Assembly: GCF_037392515.1 (NCBI RefSeq)
Contig: NC_090281.1
Location: 54,290,753-54,354,752, forward strand
DNA length: 64,000 nt
Direction of reading: 5' to 3'
Origin: Haliotis asinina
Lineage: Eukaryota > Mollusca > Gastropoda > Lepetellida > Haliotidae
The notes below the pieces were generated by a model. It was not told where the DNA came from. It was given only the letters and a program-made list of their open reading frames with translations, and made no database searches. Shown here one piece after another: positions 1 through 13,400 of the stretch. Each line of letters begins with the position of its first letter. Position 1 is the stretch's first letter. The position numbers and the translations under genes are program-made.

Positions 1-816
1 ATGATATGGATCAAATGAAAAGCTGTGAGTTTTTTTTTTCTCAGCAATGAATCAATCATGCTGATGTAAGTATTAGTCTTGTTGGTGACACATTATCAAA
101 TATAGATTGTGTATCACAGAAGCTTTCACAGAACTATGCAGATATTACCAATGCCCATTTCATGTAAGTGTGTTTATTTGACTTTGAACTTGTACAAAGC
201 AATTCCCACTCATTGAAGTGTCAAAAATGGTATTTTATCATTTTTTAAATATTTTCTTTGTGAGCGTTACATCATTTTTCTATCATGTTAATGTTGCACA
301 GGAATCTCAAATCAGTGTGTAGGAATCAAATCATGGGTCTGTCACTACTGAATAAATCAATATTCATTTTCATCTTGTATGTACTTAATATATTGAGGTT
401 TGCCTGGATATTAATTAGGGTTGTTATTATTCTGTGGCATGTTGTTTATGGAAGTGAAGTATATGTGTTGACTTGGACCAATTAAGATAGTCAACACTTA
501 TTACATATTTTCACTGGGTTTCATATGTCTGTGCAATAACATTAACATGATTAAGCATGATTTGTTATTGATTAGTGTGATTTCGTGTGATCAAGGCTTG
601 CTAATCAAGGCTTCTCTATTAACCAAATTGATTATTTGTCACTTTGGTGACAAATGACAGCAGCGCAACTACAGACATGAACTGTTTCCTGAGGGATTAA
701 CTGATCAATATCGTTTGGACCTGAGCTTGAAAGGATTAAACCGTGACATTAGTCATGAACTATTGCAATTTTTAAATAACAAAGATCTTTTTGAGTTCCG
801 AAATCTATTGCAGCAT
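1..816 (+). other. Possible small exons of an unidentified gene
   Basis: Several stretches look like exons. The window opens with sequence running into a GTGAGT donor at 25. A piece at 121-164 lies between a CAG acceptor and a GTAAGT donor. A 156-nt piece at 661-816 lies between a CAG acceptor and a GTATGT donor, is fully open in phase 0, and reads as a plausible globular segment (contains DLSLKGLNRDISHELLQFL). I could not find a single phase that joins all of them without a stop, so they may be alternative 5' exons of WDR17, the 3' end of another gene, or chance. No family was recognised. Confidence 0.3.
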
Positions 817-1438
817 GTATGTCCACATACACGTTACTGCAAGTAACTACGATAAGGTTTATATGTGATAAAACCAGTGTGGATATTACGATTTTGAGAA
901 ATCACTCTCTCACCCTTTATGAAATCAGATTGTTAGTAGTGTTTCTCCAGTGTTCGCTAAAACTGAATTTTTATGGTTTTTTTGGGTTTGTTTTTTTTCA
1001 AAAAAGGTGTTCCCTTTGAATTTGGGTGTAATTTATCAGAGCAAGATTCAATGACAACAGAATCTGTCCAAGTCGGGCATTATGTTCATGATGATAATCA
1101 ATAGTTTACATATTTTATTTGACAGTAATGTGGTCTGTAGTCATTTGCATGTTAAACCATTACTGTCAGCACGTTTGAAAGTTATTCTATTGTTTCAGTG
1201 AGTAGAATAAACTGCTAATTTGTTTGTGTATTCATTATCCAATTTTCATGTTCATTCCCAAATATTCATGTGTGTCATGTTATTCTGATGAGGGATTCGT
1301 TGCAGCACTCTACGTGAGGTAAAGTGGCAGTGTCATTTATGTGTTACTGTGTAGCAGTAGCAATAACCAAGTCTCTGAAAATACTAAACATCCATTGCAA
1401 ATGTGAACAATGCTTTCCACCTTTCGTTATGGTTTCAG

Positions 1439-1487
1439 CATGAGTGTGACAGGCAACAGGAGGTACACATAGCAGGAACGCAGGACG
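1439..1487 (+). promoter_or_regulatory. WDR17: WDR17 5' leader, start context
   Basis: The sequence upstream of the WDR17 start codon begins after an acceptor-like GGTTTCAG (ends 1438), which suggests that a noncoding exon lies further upstream. An in-frame TAG at 1470-1472 precedes the ATG with no other in-frame ATG between, so 1488 is the first usable start. The start context is GACGATGG, with A at -3 and G at +4, the preferred animal context. Confidence 0.55.
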
Positions 1488-4400
1488 ATGGTGAAGCAGG
1501 TGGGGCTGCTGTCAGCGGGCTGTCAGCCCTGGAACCATGATGTCTGTGACTCCAGTCATGACCGTTTTGCATACTGTGCTACTTTGGCGATATATGTCTA
1601 CCAGGTGTGTCTGCTCTGGGCCCCTCACTCTTACTTCAAATGTGTGTGTCCTTTTACATAACTGCTACTCCATGTGAGATTGTGACCAGTCCTTTGATAA
1701 TGTATAATTCAAAGATATTGCTGTAATATCATAAGGTTTCCCTCCTGCTTTCCCTAAGATTGAATCCGTGTGATAAATTTTGGCAGTCTCCTCTCTGTTT
1801 GCTGTGTCTGTCTTTTTTTTCCCTTAATCTCACCACTTCCTCACATCCCCTCCCCAGTTATCAATTACCAATTCCTGTCATCATAATCAGGTGATCAGTA
1901 GTGCTGATGGTCGCTCACATTATGCAGATTGGTAATCAGAGCTCAGTGATCGATCAATAATCAATTGTAATCGTTAATGCCATCCCAAGTCTCATGTGAG
2001 CAATAACAAGACACAACATAACATTGTACAAACGACACAGACACCCATTTATACCACAAGTAAGATGATCAAGGACAATTCCTGTTGAGACACACCCGAA
2101 TATATTATTTACATTGCAGTTTTTCAAGTCAGGATGTCCTACTTTAACATGAAATAAATCATACTTTACAAAGTGTGATATTATGTTTAATTTTATTTTT
2201 TTATTAGTATTTTTAAATTAGTCTCCTGAGCCCATTGATAATCGCTGATGCAAGAGAATTTGATTGATTGACCAATTATTTGATCTGTGGCTCCAACAGT
2301 TGTGCTCAGTGTGCTTAAATCAGGATATCACTAAGATAACATGTATGGTGCCAAAACTATCATTTCCCCATTACTATTGATATTGCTCAGTCTATATTAA
2401 TAAATCATTGTGTTAAAGATTCTGCAGGTAAGTCTGTATATAAGTTACAAGGTAGGTGAGTCAGACTGCACCAGTTTAGATAAAAAAAATTGATAATGCG
2501 GTTACTTGAATTATAAGGTTAGATAGCATGTTAAACAATGTGCAGCGTAGCAGTGAGCTTCTCATAAGTAATGTCTGCTTATGTCATTTGTATCTGGCTG
2601 AAATCAATTATCACAAGTAAAACATGAAACAGTCTGTTCTCATACCCATAAATCAGCTGTGTAGTTTGCACACAGTTTGATATCAGGGGTCAAATTGATA
2701 TATGTCAGTGCAGTCTGTGCACACAATCTTGTGGCGTTTTAAGCAAGGCCAAGGTTACTGTGATGGGTCATAGGTAATAGTGTACAAGTTGAATTTGCGA
2801 GACACCTTGTAATTTGGAAAGTAGCTGGCACCAATAGGCATTGTCTGCTCAGTAAGCACAAACACTGTTGATATGTTACCTTTGTAACAAACAATCTTGT
2901 AGTCCTTATGGTATGAGCATTAAGAAGAAGAGGCACACTTTGTGTTTTAGAATTACGTAGCTGGATTGGCTAAAGGGACAACCCTTATTACAAAAAAGAC
3001 AAATGCTTGATGTCCTGTTGTAATTGACAAATGTGTGACAAAAGTAGAAAGCTGACTTTTTAGAACTGGGTGCAAGCATTTAAGACCTTGGATAGAAAAA
3101 AGGTCCTGAATAGAGAATGCACTAAATGTCTGAATGCAGTGATATTTAACACTTGTAATGTACCAATGTGAATTCTCCACAATAACCATAGGGACAATCA
3201 CTCCTGATACTTTGAAACCATAATGTTTGTCTCCTGGTGCAAGATGTGAGTAGCCTTGTCCCGATTCCTTGAAATCCCAGTGGGTCACAGTTATGATCAT
3301 GAATGAGGCACTAATGAAGAACATAAAGGGCATGCTGGGCCAAGTGTCTAAGGTGCCAGGTGAGTGATCCAGTAAGCATGGTAAGCTTGAAGTGTCTGGG
3401 TCGAGCCCACATGTGCCCAAGTGTAAAAACATTGGAGTCAGTTTTATGTGCAGACTCTTTTGGTGTTGTCACTACCCCAAGTGGGCAGTACACAACCCTG
3501 TGCACTTAACAGAACCCACAAATACGTGACCAGATGGTGGCCACATGAATATGTGCAAACACCTATTTGTAGGTACAGCAACATGCAGTAATTTAGGACA
3601 AAGTATTGTGGGTATGTGTCTGTCACAGTCCATCCAGTTGTGAATGGGTACCTTGCAAGGATGGGAAAGCCTTTAATGACTCCGTGCATCTAGTGGAGAT
3701 GCATGATCCCCAGGGACTTGAGAATGATAATACGATGTGGTGTTGAGGTTTTATCTGATGATCAAGGGGGAAAAGATGCAAGCACAAGTTGCATGAATGT
3801 GTGCGCTATATAAATATCCTATGATATGATCATAAAGCACTTTCAGATTCCACTGAATATGAAGAAAATGTACTGAAAATAAAGTATAGCAACTCATCTT
3901 TGCGTGGAAGTTCACTTTCAATTAATTTGATATGTCAAAGAACAAAAAATGCATAACATGGTGCAGCCAATATTTTAGCTGTGTAGCGGATTTACTCATT
4001 TAGGCACAGGGTGACACCAAATATGGAATTACAACAAAATAAATCATAACATATGTTTTATGCTTGATATATTTTTAGTAATCATATACAAACATGATGG
4101 AGTCTGCAGTATTAGTAGTGTTCGCTCATCATGCAAAATAGCCTGCTTTCACCCCCACATCTGTACAATGGGTTCAGCCCATTTCTGGTGTTCACCCAAT
4201 ACGGTATTGCTGGAATATTTCAAAAAGAGGCATAAAAGTAAACTCATCCACTCTGTCCTTATTTTCTATATCTTGATTTTTCTAATTATCATTATTGTTT
4301 TGTTATTACTATAGTTATGATTTTTAGACACTAAATGACCACCAACCTTCATGGTGTTAATATTTCAGCTTGACAGACAATTCAACGAATTCAAGCTGGT

Positions 4401-7400
4401 GTCTATTATGTCAGAACACAAAAAGACCATCACAGCCTTCAGTTGGAACCCACGCAACCCAGACATCTTCGTCAGCTCAAGCGCTGACCACAAGCTCATC
4501 GTCTGGAACATTTCCGAACAGAAAGTGGTATCATTGTTGTCAAATACCAAAGAGGCCCCTTGCTCTGTAGGCTGGTGTCCGTATGATACAGATATCATTT
4601 CCTTCATTTCATCCCGAGGGCCCATGTACTCCTGGAACTACAAGTTGGACAATGGGGTGACAGTGGTCAAGGAGGCACAGAGTTTCAACAGTGATGTTTG
4701 TCAGCTGCGGTGGCACCCCAAGAGTCTTGGCAAAGTGGTGTTTGGTCATGTTGATGGGAGCATATCAGTTTGTAACATAGGTAGACTTTCATCCTAGTCC
4801 TTTGGGGTTTAAAGGTAGAACAATTTGATGGGTTTTTATAGCTTGTTTTGGATGCATGATCTGTTTTGAACGTATTTGATGAAATTGTCAAGTACTTACA
4901 AGCATATTCCTCAGGGAGTTGAGAATGCTAAACAACTAACCAGTGCATTATGTGAGCAATTCTGAGTGTACTTTAGGGTGTTGATTTGTCTTGTAATGAT
5001 TATACACATTGTTATTTTTTGTTGCTTCCGCTGCTGCTGTTGCTGCTGCAGCTGCTTTTATTATATGTGGCATCTGTTTTCAGGTTCCAAAAGTAGGAAG
5101 CATGTGTTCAGGCCTGATGACCTGGAGGATTCAGAGGAAGTGGATCCTGTCACGTCACTTGAGTGGGACCCGTTGTCTGCAGAGTACTTGCTGATGGCTA
5201 ACCTCCACTATGGGGTGCGGCTGGTGGACACACAATCCCTGGTGGTCATTATGATGTTCCAGCTCCCTAGTGCTGCAGCTCACATTCAGACTCTATCTTG
5301 GGTCAGTGGGGCACCTGGCATGTTCCTTACAGGGGGTGAGTTGCACTCTTGGATGTTCCTCCAGAGGGAGGTAGACATGTCACCTGGATGTCCCGGAAGT
5401 GGGAGAAGAACAAAGTATCTGGTATCTTACTACAAGGGAAAGTAAAACAGGATGCCTTTTGGTCCCAGAAAGGGCAAGTAGAACAGTGCACCCGCTTGTT
5501 CCTGAAGAAGGACGTATATGAGAGCACCTGCTTGTTCCTTAAGGAAAGCAGAACAAACCTTTAACATCATCCTTGTTTGGTGACAATAGAATGGGACACC
5601 TGCATGTTCCTAAACCTCAAAGAAATCTTTGCACAGACTTGTTTCTTAATGTTTAGATTGGCATGAGCACATGCAGTGTATAAGTAGAAGCTATAAGCTT
5701 CAAGGAAAACTAGCCTACAGTTGATGACATTACTGCTAGTTATGACTGCTGATGATGTTTCAATCACATGTCATGTAGATGAGTAAAAGCAACAGCACCA
5801 ACACTAACTTTGGCTTGATCATGTTCCCAGATTCCCACCATGGCACATTGCGGATATGGAATGTCTCAAAAAGCACACCAATTGAAAATGTCCGCTTGAA
5901 GAAAACAGGGTTCCATGCTCTACAGGTAGTCTACAACCCATCCACAGAAACAAAAGAGGAGAATTCATCATCACGAGAAAAGTTTATATCATCAACCAGT
6001 CAGGCTATGGCGCCATCCAAGACCACCCAGTCTAACTTTGCCCTGCCCCCGGCCAGGCTGGTGTGTACATTCAAGGATGGGGGTGTCGGCTTATATGACC
6101 TAGGCAGGCGGAGGTGGAACTTCTTAAGAGATCAGGTATGTCAGTGCCAGGCTTTAACATAAATAACTCGAAATTGTGTAGAAAAATGCTCATGATGTTG
6201 ATCGCAGGATTGTCTGATTCAGACTTATTTACAGATTGCCGCCAAACTAAAACCACTCACTCACTCACTCACTCACTCACTCACTCACTCACTCGCTTAA
6301 TTAAGAATAGAAAACTGTGAGAGTTCACCAAAATATTCAGAAAGAGTATCAAGTTACATCTGTAGTTGTAGTGAATGTATAATATAGTACTGTTAAGATA
6401 TAGAACCTTTGTAGAGATCCAGGTTAAAGCTGGTGTTCAACCATCCATACTTGATGTTTACATGGCAGCTAGCATCATCATGTGGTAAGGCTCATTTACC
6501 TGTTGTTGTGGGATGATGGGGTAGGCACTTTCTCATCGTGCCTAAGGTATGGGTTTGATCCCATCATGTATTGCCTGTACCTATTGTTCCCAACCACGAT
6601 ATTGCTGGAATATTGCCAAAAACAGAGTAAAACTTAACTCAGTCAATCACTTATTGGTGCACATCATTGTCTTCTAACTGTGTGGAATATGCAAGTACTA
6701 ATATATTTCAGGGACATATGGAGACGATATTTGACTGCAAGTTTAAACCAGATGATCCTGACATGTTGGCCACCGCAAGTTTTGACGGAACAATCAAAGT
6801 GTGGGACATTAATACAATGAAAGCAGTGAGTAAGCAGTTGACATGCAGAGTTATGAGTGCAGGCTATGTTCTTCACTTAGGATCATATTGTATCTTATTA
6901 CCAACTCTAGTTCTGTGTTAGAGAAAGAATGTTGTTTTATGACACAGTTATCAAAATCACAGCTCTGTCATCTCAGCCTAAGCATAAATCCACTGTTTTT
7001 GGTTATTATGAGACAAATCCATACTGTAACATACATCATCATTGATAGCATATATTTATAGGTATAAAGCTTATAACACCAACCTTTTTGGCATCTGGGA
7101 GAAAAGAGAGAGTAACACTAGCGGCAGAATCATTGTATGTGATGTCTTGAGTATGCGTGGCATTGTGACATCAACAACCAGTCATCTTTGAGAAAAGGAA
7201 TTCCTTTCATGAAAACTTCAGACATTCTGACAAAGGCACAGATGGCCCTGTTGTAAAAGTCAAAAGTCACACTTTCCTCTCTGCAGAGTTGTGTACCTTG
7301 TGGACACAAGACAACCACAAGGTATCAATCACAGTTTGCTCCGATTATGTTTCTACGTTTGTCAGCACTATACCACTTAATGCCGTGGGGTGGTAGCCTA

Positions 7401-10400
7401 GTGGTTAAAGTGTTTGCTCGTCACGCCGAAGACTAGAGTTCGTTTACCCACATGCTTGCAATTTGGAAAGCCCATTTCTGGTGTCAACTACCATGATATT
7501 TCTGGAATATTGTTAAAAGCAGTGTAAAACTAAAGTGATAAATTTCCACAAAGACCTACATTACTTATGACTTGTTTAAGCTAACATCTTGTGACTGGGA
7601 TACTGTTGAGTACGGCTTTAAAGCAAGCTCAACTCCTACTCCCTGCCGACAATAATGTCTCTAACATGTGCGCCATGTATGACTTAAGTGTGTTTGTCTG
7701 CTAGGTGTTCTCGTCCATTGGTAATGAGGGTGTGATATATCATATATCATGGGCCCCTGGAAACCTGGACTGTATAGCAGCGTGTACTTCCAAGAATGGG
7801 GTGTTCATATGGAACATCCGGAAAGGGAAGGTCATCAAGAGATTCAATGAGGTGATGAACTGTTTGTTTCTTTGTTTTAGAATGTAATTGTTGTTTACAT
7901 CTGCAGTCACCAATACTCCTACTGTGTAGCAGGATCCTGTGTTTGGACCGGACTGTCCAATGAGTGATACTATGAGGAATAATCAGCGAAAACTGACTGA
8001 TGCTCTTTCAGCCTATTCCTGTTTTGATTATTTGCAGTGAATGATACTTGATACTGACATGATGCGGATTAAATATAACCAATTACTTGCTCCCTTTATC
8101 CCCCAATCACCATTTTCTCAACCTGTTTGTGGTGATATCATGTGACCTCATGCTTTCATGTCAAAGTGAAGAATTACTGTACCTGTGTCTAGGTAGGTTA
8201 TTTTGTTTGCTTTCCATTAATCAAAGCAAATGATAAATCAAGTGTATGTTGTATGGCAGCATGGGAAGAACAGTGTGTACTCAGTCAGCTGGAGCCAGAA
8301 AGACTCCAAGAGGATAATGTCTTGTGGTGCTGATGGATATTGGTAAGATTTCACTTAAGAGAGACATGTCTCATAACATCAGAAAGCTGAGGAATGATAA
8401 TGGCCAGGTATACATTAGTGATCACAGGTTAGAAAATATTATTGTCCACTGACTGAGTCAAGTGAATTTTCATTTTAGGCAGTCAAAATTAGTTCTTTGA
8501 TTGGCTTTCTAGAAGTTGGAGGATGATAACAGAGATGGTATGCAGGATTATGTAAGCTGATTGGAAGATAATTGAAGATGTAACTGTACATTATCCCTTC
8601 TGTCCATCACCTCACTACTGGCTTTCCAATAGTGTCTTTATCACCTGTGTAAACACCTATGTACATCACTTCCTACTTGCTGCCCATCAACATCCTTAAT
8701 CTCTTCTGTATGAAACCATGCACATCTTCTACCGGCTTCCAATGAACCTAATTAATCCTGAATACTGTATGTGTTATATACTTTATATGTCGAAACGTCA
8801 CATACATGAAATAAAGAAGTTGTACATCCATAAATATCGTCCTTATCCTTAATCAGTAATCAGTATTGTCTGTCCCTATTTGTCTGTAAGCCAGTACATC
8901 ATTTGGAGGTCAACATCTTTGGAGGTCCATCTTATAGTGCAAATTCTTGTCCTGTTACAGAGCTGTCTGGTAACAAAGAGTGTTTAGTGTGTCTAACTAG
9001 GTTGCTGTGTTTATTCCACTGACTCTGTTTTTACTTTTAATACTGCTGCATTAATCCTGAGTGAAACTGATAGGATAAAAACAACAGTTTGAATTCTTTG
9101 TTTTGAATGTATTGGATACATATCACCTAGCTTCCTCATACATCACAGACATGTAAACAGTGGGCTACCATTACTGTATTGTTTGTTTAGATCGTTACTT
9201 GTAATCATCATGGTCGCTGTAAATCCCTTTGCATTACAGTAAAGCAGTGTGACTATCTTCATCTTGCATACCCATGTTGTGTCTGTGTTGCCAGCATCGT
9301 GCGGCAAGTGGATGGTCAGGTGGTACAGAAATACCGACATCCTGGGGCTGTGTTTGGTGGAGACTGGAGTCCTAACAACAAGTAGGTGTATACTCCTCAG
9401 TGAGCTGGGAATGAAGTAACTGTAAAGTAGGCACAAGCATGCTTTGTGAAGATGTGATGTCTTTTTTTAAGGTTTTGTTGTTGTTGTTGTTGTTGTTGTT
9501 GCTGTTGTTGTTGCTGTTGTTGTTCTAATTATATCTATGGATTCTCCAGTCATTATATCAGCTTGTTTTTATCAAGTGAGTGAGTGAGTTTAGTTTTATA
9601 CCACTTTTAGCAATATTCCAGCAATTTCATAGCGGATGATTCAGAAATGGGCTTCCCACATTGTACCCATGTGGAGAATTGAACCCATGTCTTCCACGTG
9701 ACGTGTGGACTCTTTAGCCACTAGGCTACCCCACTGGCCCAGTTTTTATCAATAATGACATGGTTGTTTACTAGTTGCATTGTGACTTTCTTCAAGTAAT
9801 ATGTGTGGTTACATCTAAACATTCTCCTGTAAATCATATTGTCTTGCTGTTGTCATATGTACATGCTTAGTGATAGGGTTGTGTGTTAGTCGTTGACTTT
9901 GTTAAAACAACACAAGCATGATCAGTGTATGTATCGGGACATTCTCCTTTAACTCTTGTCCACTTGTTCTTCATAAGAGTGAGTAAGTGAATATGGTTTT
10001 ATGCCGCTTTTAGTAATGTTCCAGAAATATCACGGCTGGAGGCTACCAGAAATGGACCTCACATGTTGTACCCATGTGTGTAATCAAACGTGTGCCTTTG
10101 GCATGATGTGTGAACACTCTAACCACTAGGCTACCCAGTTCTTTATAAGAAGCCATCTTTGTTGTATATGAATTTGATCTTTAGAGCTCTCAGATCTGTT
10201 AACGTTCCCCTTGGTTGTGCTGTTACAGAGATATACTGGCCACTGGTTGTGAAGACAAGTGTGTGAGAGTGTACTACCTGGCTACCAGCAGCGACCAGCC
10301 ACTTCGGGTCTTCACAGGTACACTCACAGTATTCACACTCTGATGCATTGTGAATAATCACATCTGTGGTGCTCAACACCACCCAGTAGGACTCACACAC

Positions 10401-13400
10401 ACACATGATCAAGAACGCATACTCACACAGAGCCTTTCACAACATCAGCTTCATATAACGTTTACATATGTCACTATTATGAGGTAACATGAGACGTGAC
10501 TTACCTGGATGCAAATATCTGCACCCGTGAAAATGCGGGTTATAATTGGTCTTCAGCAACCCATGCTTGTCATAATATCGAAAGAGGCAACTAACAGGAT
10601 CGGATGGTCTGGCTCACTGACATATCATCGCAAATGCAGTCGTCAACCCACCTGCTGTTGATCACTGAATTGTCTGCTCCAGAGCTAATTATTAAAGATT
10701 GCTGCCATATAACCATATTGTTGCTGAATGCAAATCGGTCAATGTGTCAGTCTTACATGTTGCTGACCTTGTTGTACATTTAGATGTATCTGCTGTTCCT
10801 TTCTTCAAGGACATACAGCGAAGGTGTTCCATGTGCGATGGTCGCCACTGAGAGAGGGGATTTTATGCAGTGGATCAGATGATGGGTAGGTTTATTACTC
10901 ACCATATCACCTGACATACAAGTATGATGGTCTTAATTTAGGATTTCTTACTTGGATCGTATAGTGATTCCTCTGGAATTTTCAACTACAATAATATTCA
11001 CAAACTTTCTGCAATATTAACCATATCTTGGATATTTACAGAAAAGTATGAGTTGTGTTCAATGAACATGCTAGATATTTTGAAGAACTATGTTTAATGT
11101 ATCCACAGAAACTTGGTTTGCACTTGATTTGCACCAAAACTTTAACATTATGATATGTTTGTGTCAGCACAATACGGGTGTGGGACTACACACAGGAGCA
11201 GTGTATCAGTGTCCTGTGTGGACACACTGACCCCATCCGAGGTCTGCTGTGGAACACAGAGGTACCATACATGCTGATCTCTGGCAGCTGGGACTATTCA
11301 ATACGGATCTGGGACACACGAGATGGAGCCTGTATAGACACAGTGTTGGACCATGGAGCTGATGTGTATGGTGAGTGAGTGAATGTGATCACCTATCTGA
11401 GCCTCCCCAGAAACACCAGTATGGGCTTAACATACATGTTCTAATGCATCCAGACTTATCAACTGAAATATAAATCCTTTTTGTTCCAGGTCTGACTTGT
11501 CATCCAGAGCGGCCTTTTTTGCTAGCTTCCTGTTCAAGGGATTCCACAGTGAGACTCTGGTCCTTGACCTCTCTCATTCAGCCAATAGAAATACACATAC
11601 TAGCAGGGAAGCCAATCAGTGATGTTGTTGGTGTTTCAGGTAAAGTAAACAGCATCATTGCAGAACTGACCTTAACAAAAACACATCAAGGGAGATAAAT
11701 CTTCTGTAACACATATTGTATCTCCCTTTATGTAGGTGTAGAAAATGGGAGTTTCTGTGGATATTTATAACTGGATGAAGTTGCACCCTGTTTCTTTACT
11801 TTGAATGACACAAGAAACAACAAGTAATTTACATGTACGGTGCTGATGATTGTTACAGACTCTGCCATGTCACTGGGAACGTCACCCATGTTGTCTGGGA
11901 GGGAATCAAAGGAACTGAGACAGCGCTTAGAAAACATGCCAGGGAACGCTATAGCCAATCAGATCAAGTTCTTCTCCAAGTTCTTTGCTGTAAGTGCAAA
12001 AAATACCCAGATACCTGTTGATATCATTTTTTTTCAGTTAAATTGCAGAAAAGAATTTTGAGAAACAGAATCTGCCTGAATAATCTGAACTCATTGTTCA
12101 TTCTAGATGCTTGAAAGTGTCCTCTGAGGGGAAATTTTAGCATCTGAAATGAAGGTAGAAATGTCTGTCCAAATTCATGCTAGACATTAGTGACACTGAA
12201 AACTGAAGTGCTTTGCTCGAAATACCAAATTACTAGTCACTGAATCACCATGTCATAGGACGTCAACAAATCTAAATTGTCTTGATCCTGAATGACATCC
12301 TAACATGCCATGTGTTCAGAGCCAGGAAAATACGATATATTCCATATATGCCAACAAAGACATGAAGTTGAACATTTGATGTGATCTCATGAAACAACAT
12401 TGAATAAGTCTGAATGAGGTCAGAATGATATTTCAGCAACCAACCGGTACCAACAACTTGTGGGAGTTAGTGTCTGTTGTGATGGGGGCCACCAACACTC
12501 TGCTGTCTCCAGAATACAAGACAGGGATCATGCACAGCAAACACCTCACCATGTACAAGGCGGTCAGTTAAACTTTATGAATTTGGTCTTAGATGTAGGG
12601 TGGATGTACATGCCCAGTATGATGTTATTTGAATTTAATTATGTAAGGACACGAGTGCAAAAGCAAGTTTCTTCCTTTGACCAGAGACAAATAATGTTGT
12701 ACTTAGACAATCGCTTTAGAACGATGTTCTGAAATACTTTGGATCAGTTCAACTTTGTTGGCAATTTGAAGCAATCAGTCAGAATCACAGCCTTCCCCTT
12801 TCTGCTGGCAACCCATGAAGGTCCAGGGTAGATTAGGTCTTCAGCAACCCATGCTTGCCACAAAAGACAACTATGCTTGTCAGTAATAGGCGACTACCAG
12901 GATTGGGTACTTGGCTGACACATCGTCAGTTCCCAAATGCGCTGATCAATGCTCATGCTATTGATCGCTGGATTGTTTGGACCAGTTTTGAATATTTACA
13001 GACCGCAGCCATGTAGCTGGAATATTGCCGAGTGTGTGTAAAACTAAACCCATTCAATCACTCACATATTGTGCTGGCAGTCTGATGCCCAGGAGCTGGA
13101 GATGGTGAAGATGTCTCGGCATGGTAGTGGTATCGGCGCCCCCAGCAAAGAGGAGTCTCTGAGGGAGGCAGCCGCTGTCCACATCAAGCTGGGCAACATC
13201 CAGCGCTACTGTGAGCTCATGGTGGAAGTGGGTGAGGTAAGTACAACATACAGAACTACATACAATAGGAAGTCAGTATCTATTTTGATGTGAAATGGAA
13301 CTCAAGGAGTTACGTCTGTCTTGTGTATAGATATACTGTCGAATCATGCAAGGTCAGAGCAAATATAGAATGATGATGCCGGTAAATTGTTACAAAGGAA

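Larger units (their letters stand above)
1605..4368 (+). other. WDR17 intron 1
   Basis: Long first intron of 2.76 kb. Apart from the repeat copies listed separately (family D SINE near 3,340-3,840 and SINE-A near 4,115-4,256), I see only AT-rich unique sequence. The open frames on the minus strand at 2.95-3.69 kb lie inside the family D repeat and are not genes. Confidence 0.6.
1488..11989 (+). other. WDR17: WDR17 exons 1-13: WD40 propeller half
   Basis: Exons 1-13 encode residues 1-722. Repeats ending in WD-like signatures are visible in order: HKLIVWN (exon 2), GTLRIWN (exon 4), GTIKVWD (exon 5), GVFIWN (exon 6), GTIRVWD and YSIRIWD (exon 11), and STVRLWS (exon 12), with weaker repeats between. 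Two beta-propellers would account for this number of repeats, as expected for the family. A low-complexity insert rich in Ser, Thr and Lys in exon 4 (about residues 245-290) interrupts the repeat pattern and probably forms a loop. Confidence 0.8.

Noticed and set aside
2953-3689. Open minus-strand frames of 159 and 81 codons
   Set aside because: They lie across or beside the family D repeat, overlap each other in different frames, have no domain, and sit in WDR17 intron 1.
6256-6296. CRISPR-like short repeats
   Set aside because: This is a continuous (ACTC)n SINE tail without spacers, in a eukaryotic intron.
7385-7450. tRNA-like sequence
   Set aside because: The A and B boxes are those of a SINE-A head; no complete cloverleaf can be formed, and the same sequence recurs with the SINE body attached.
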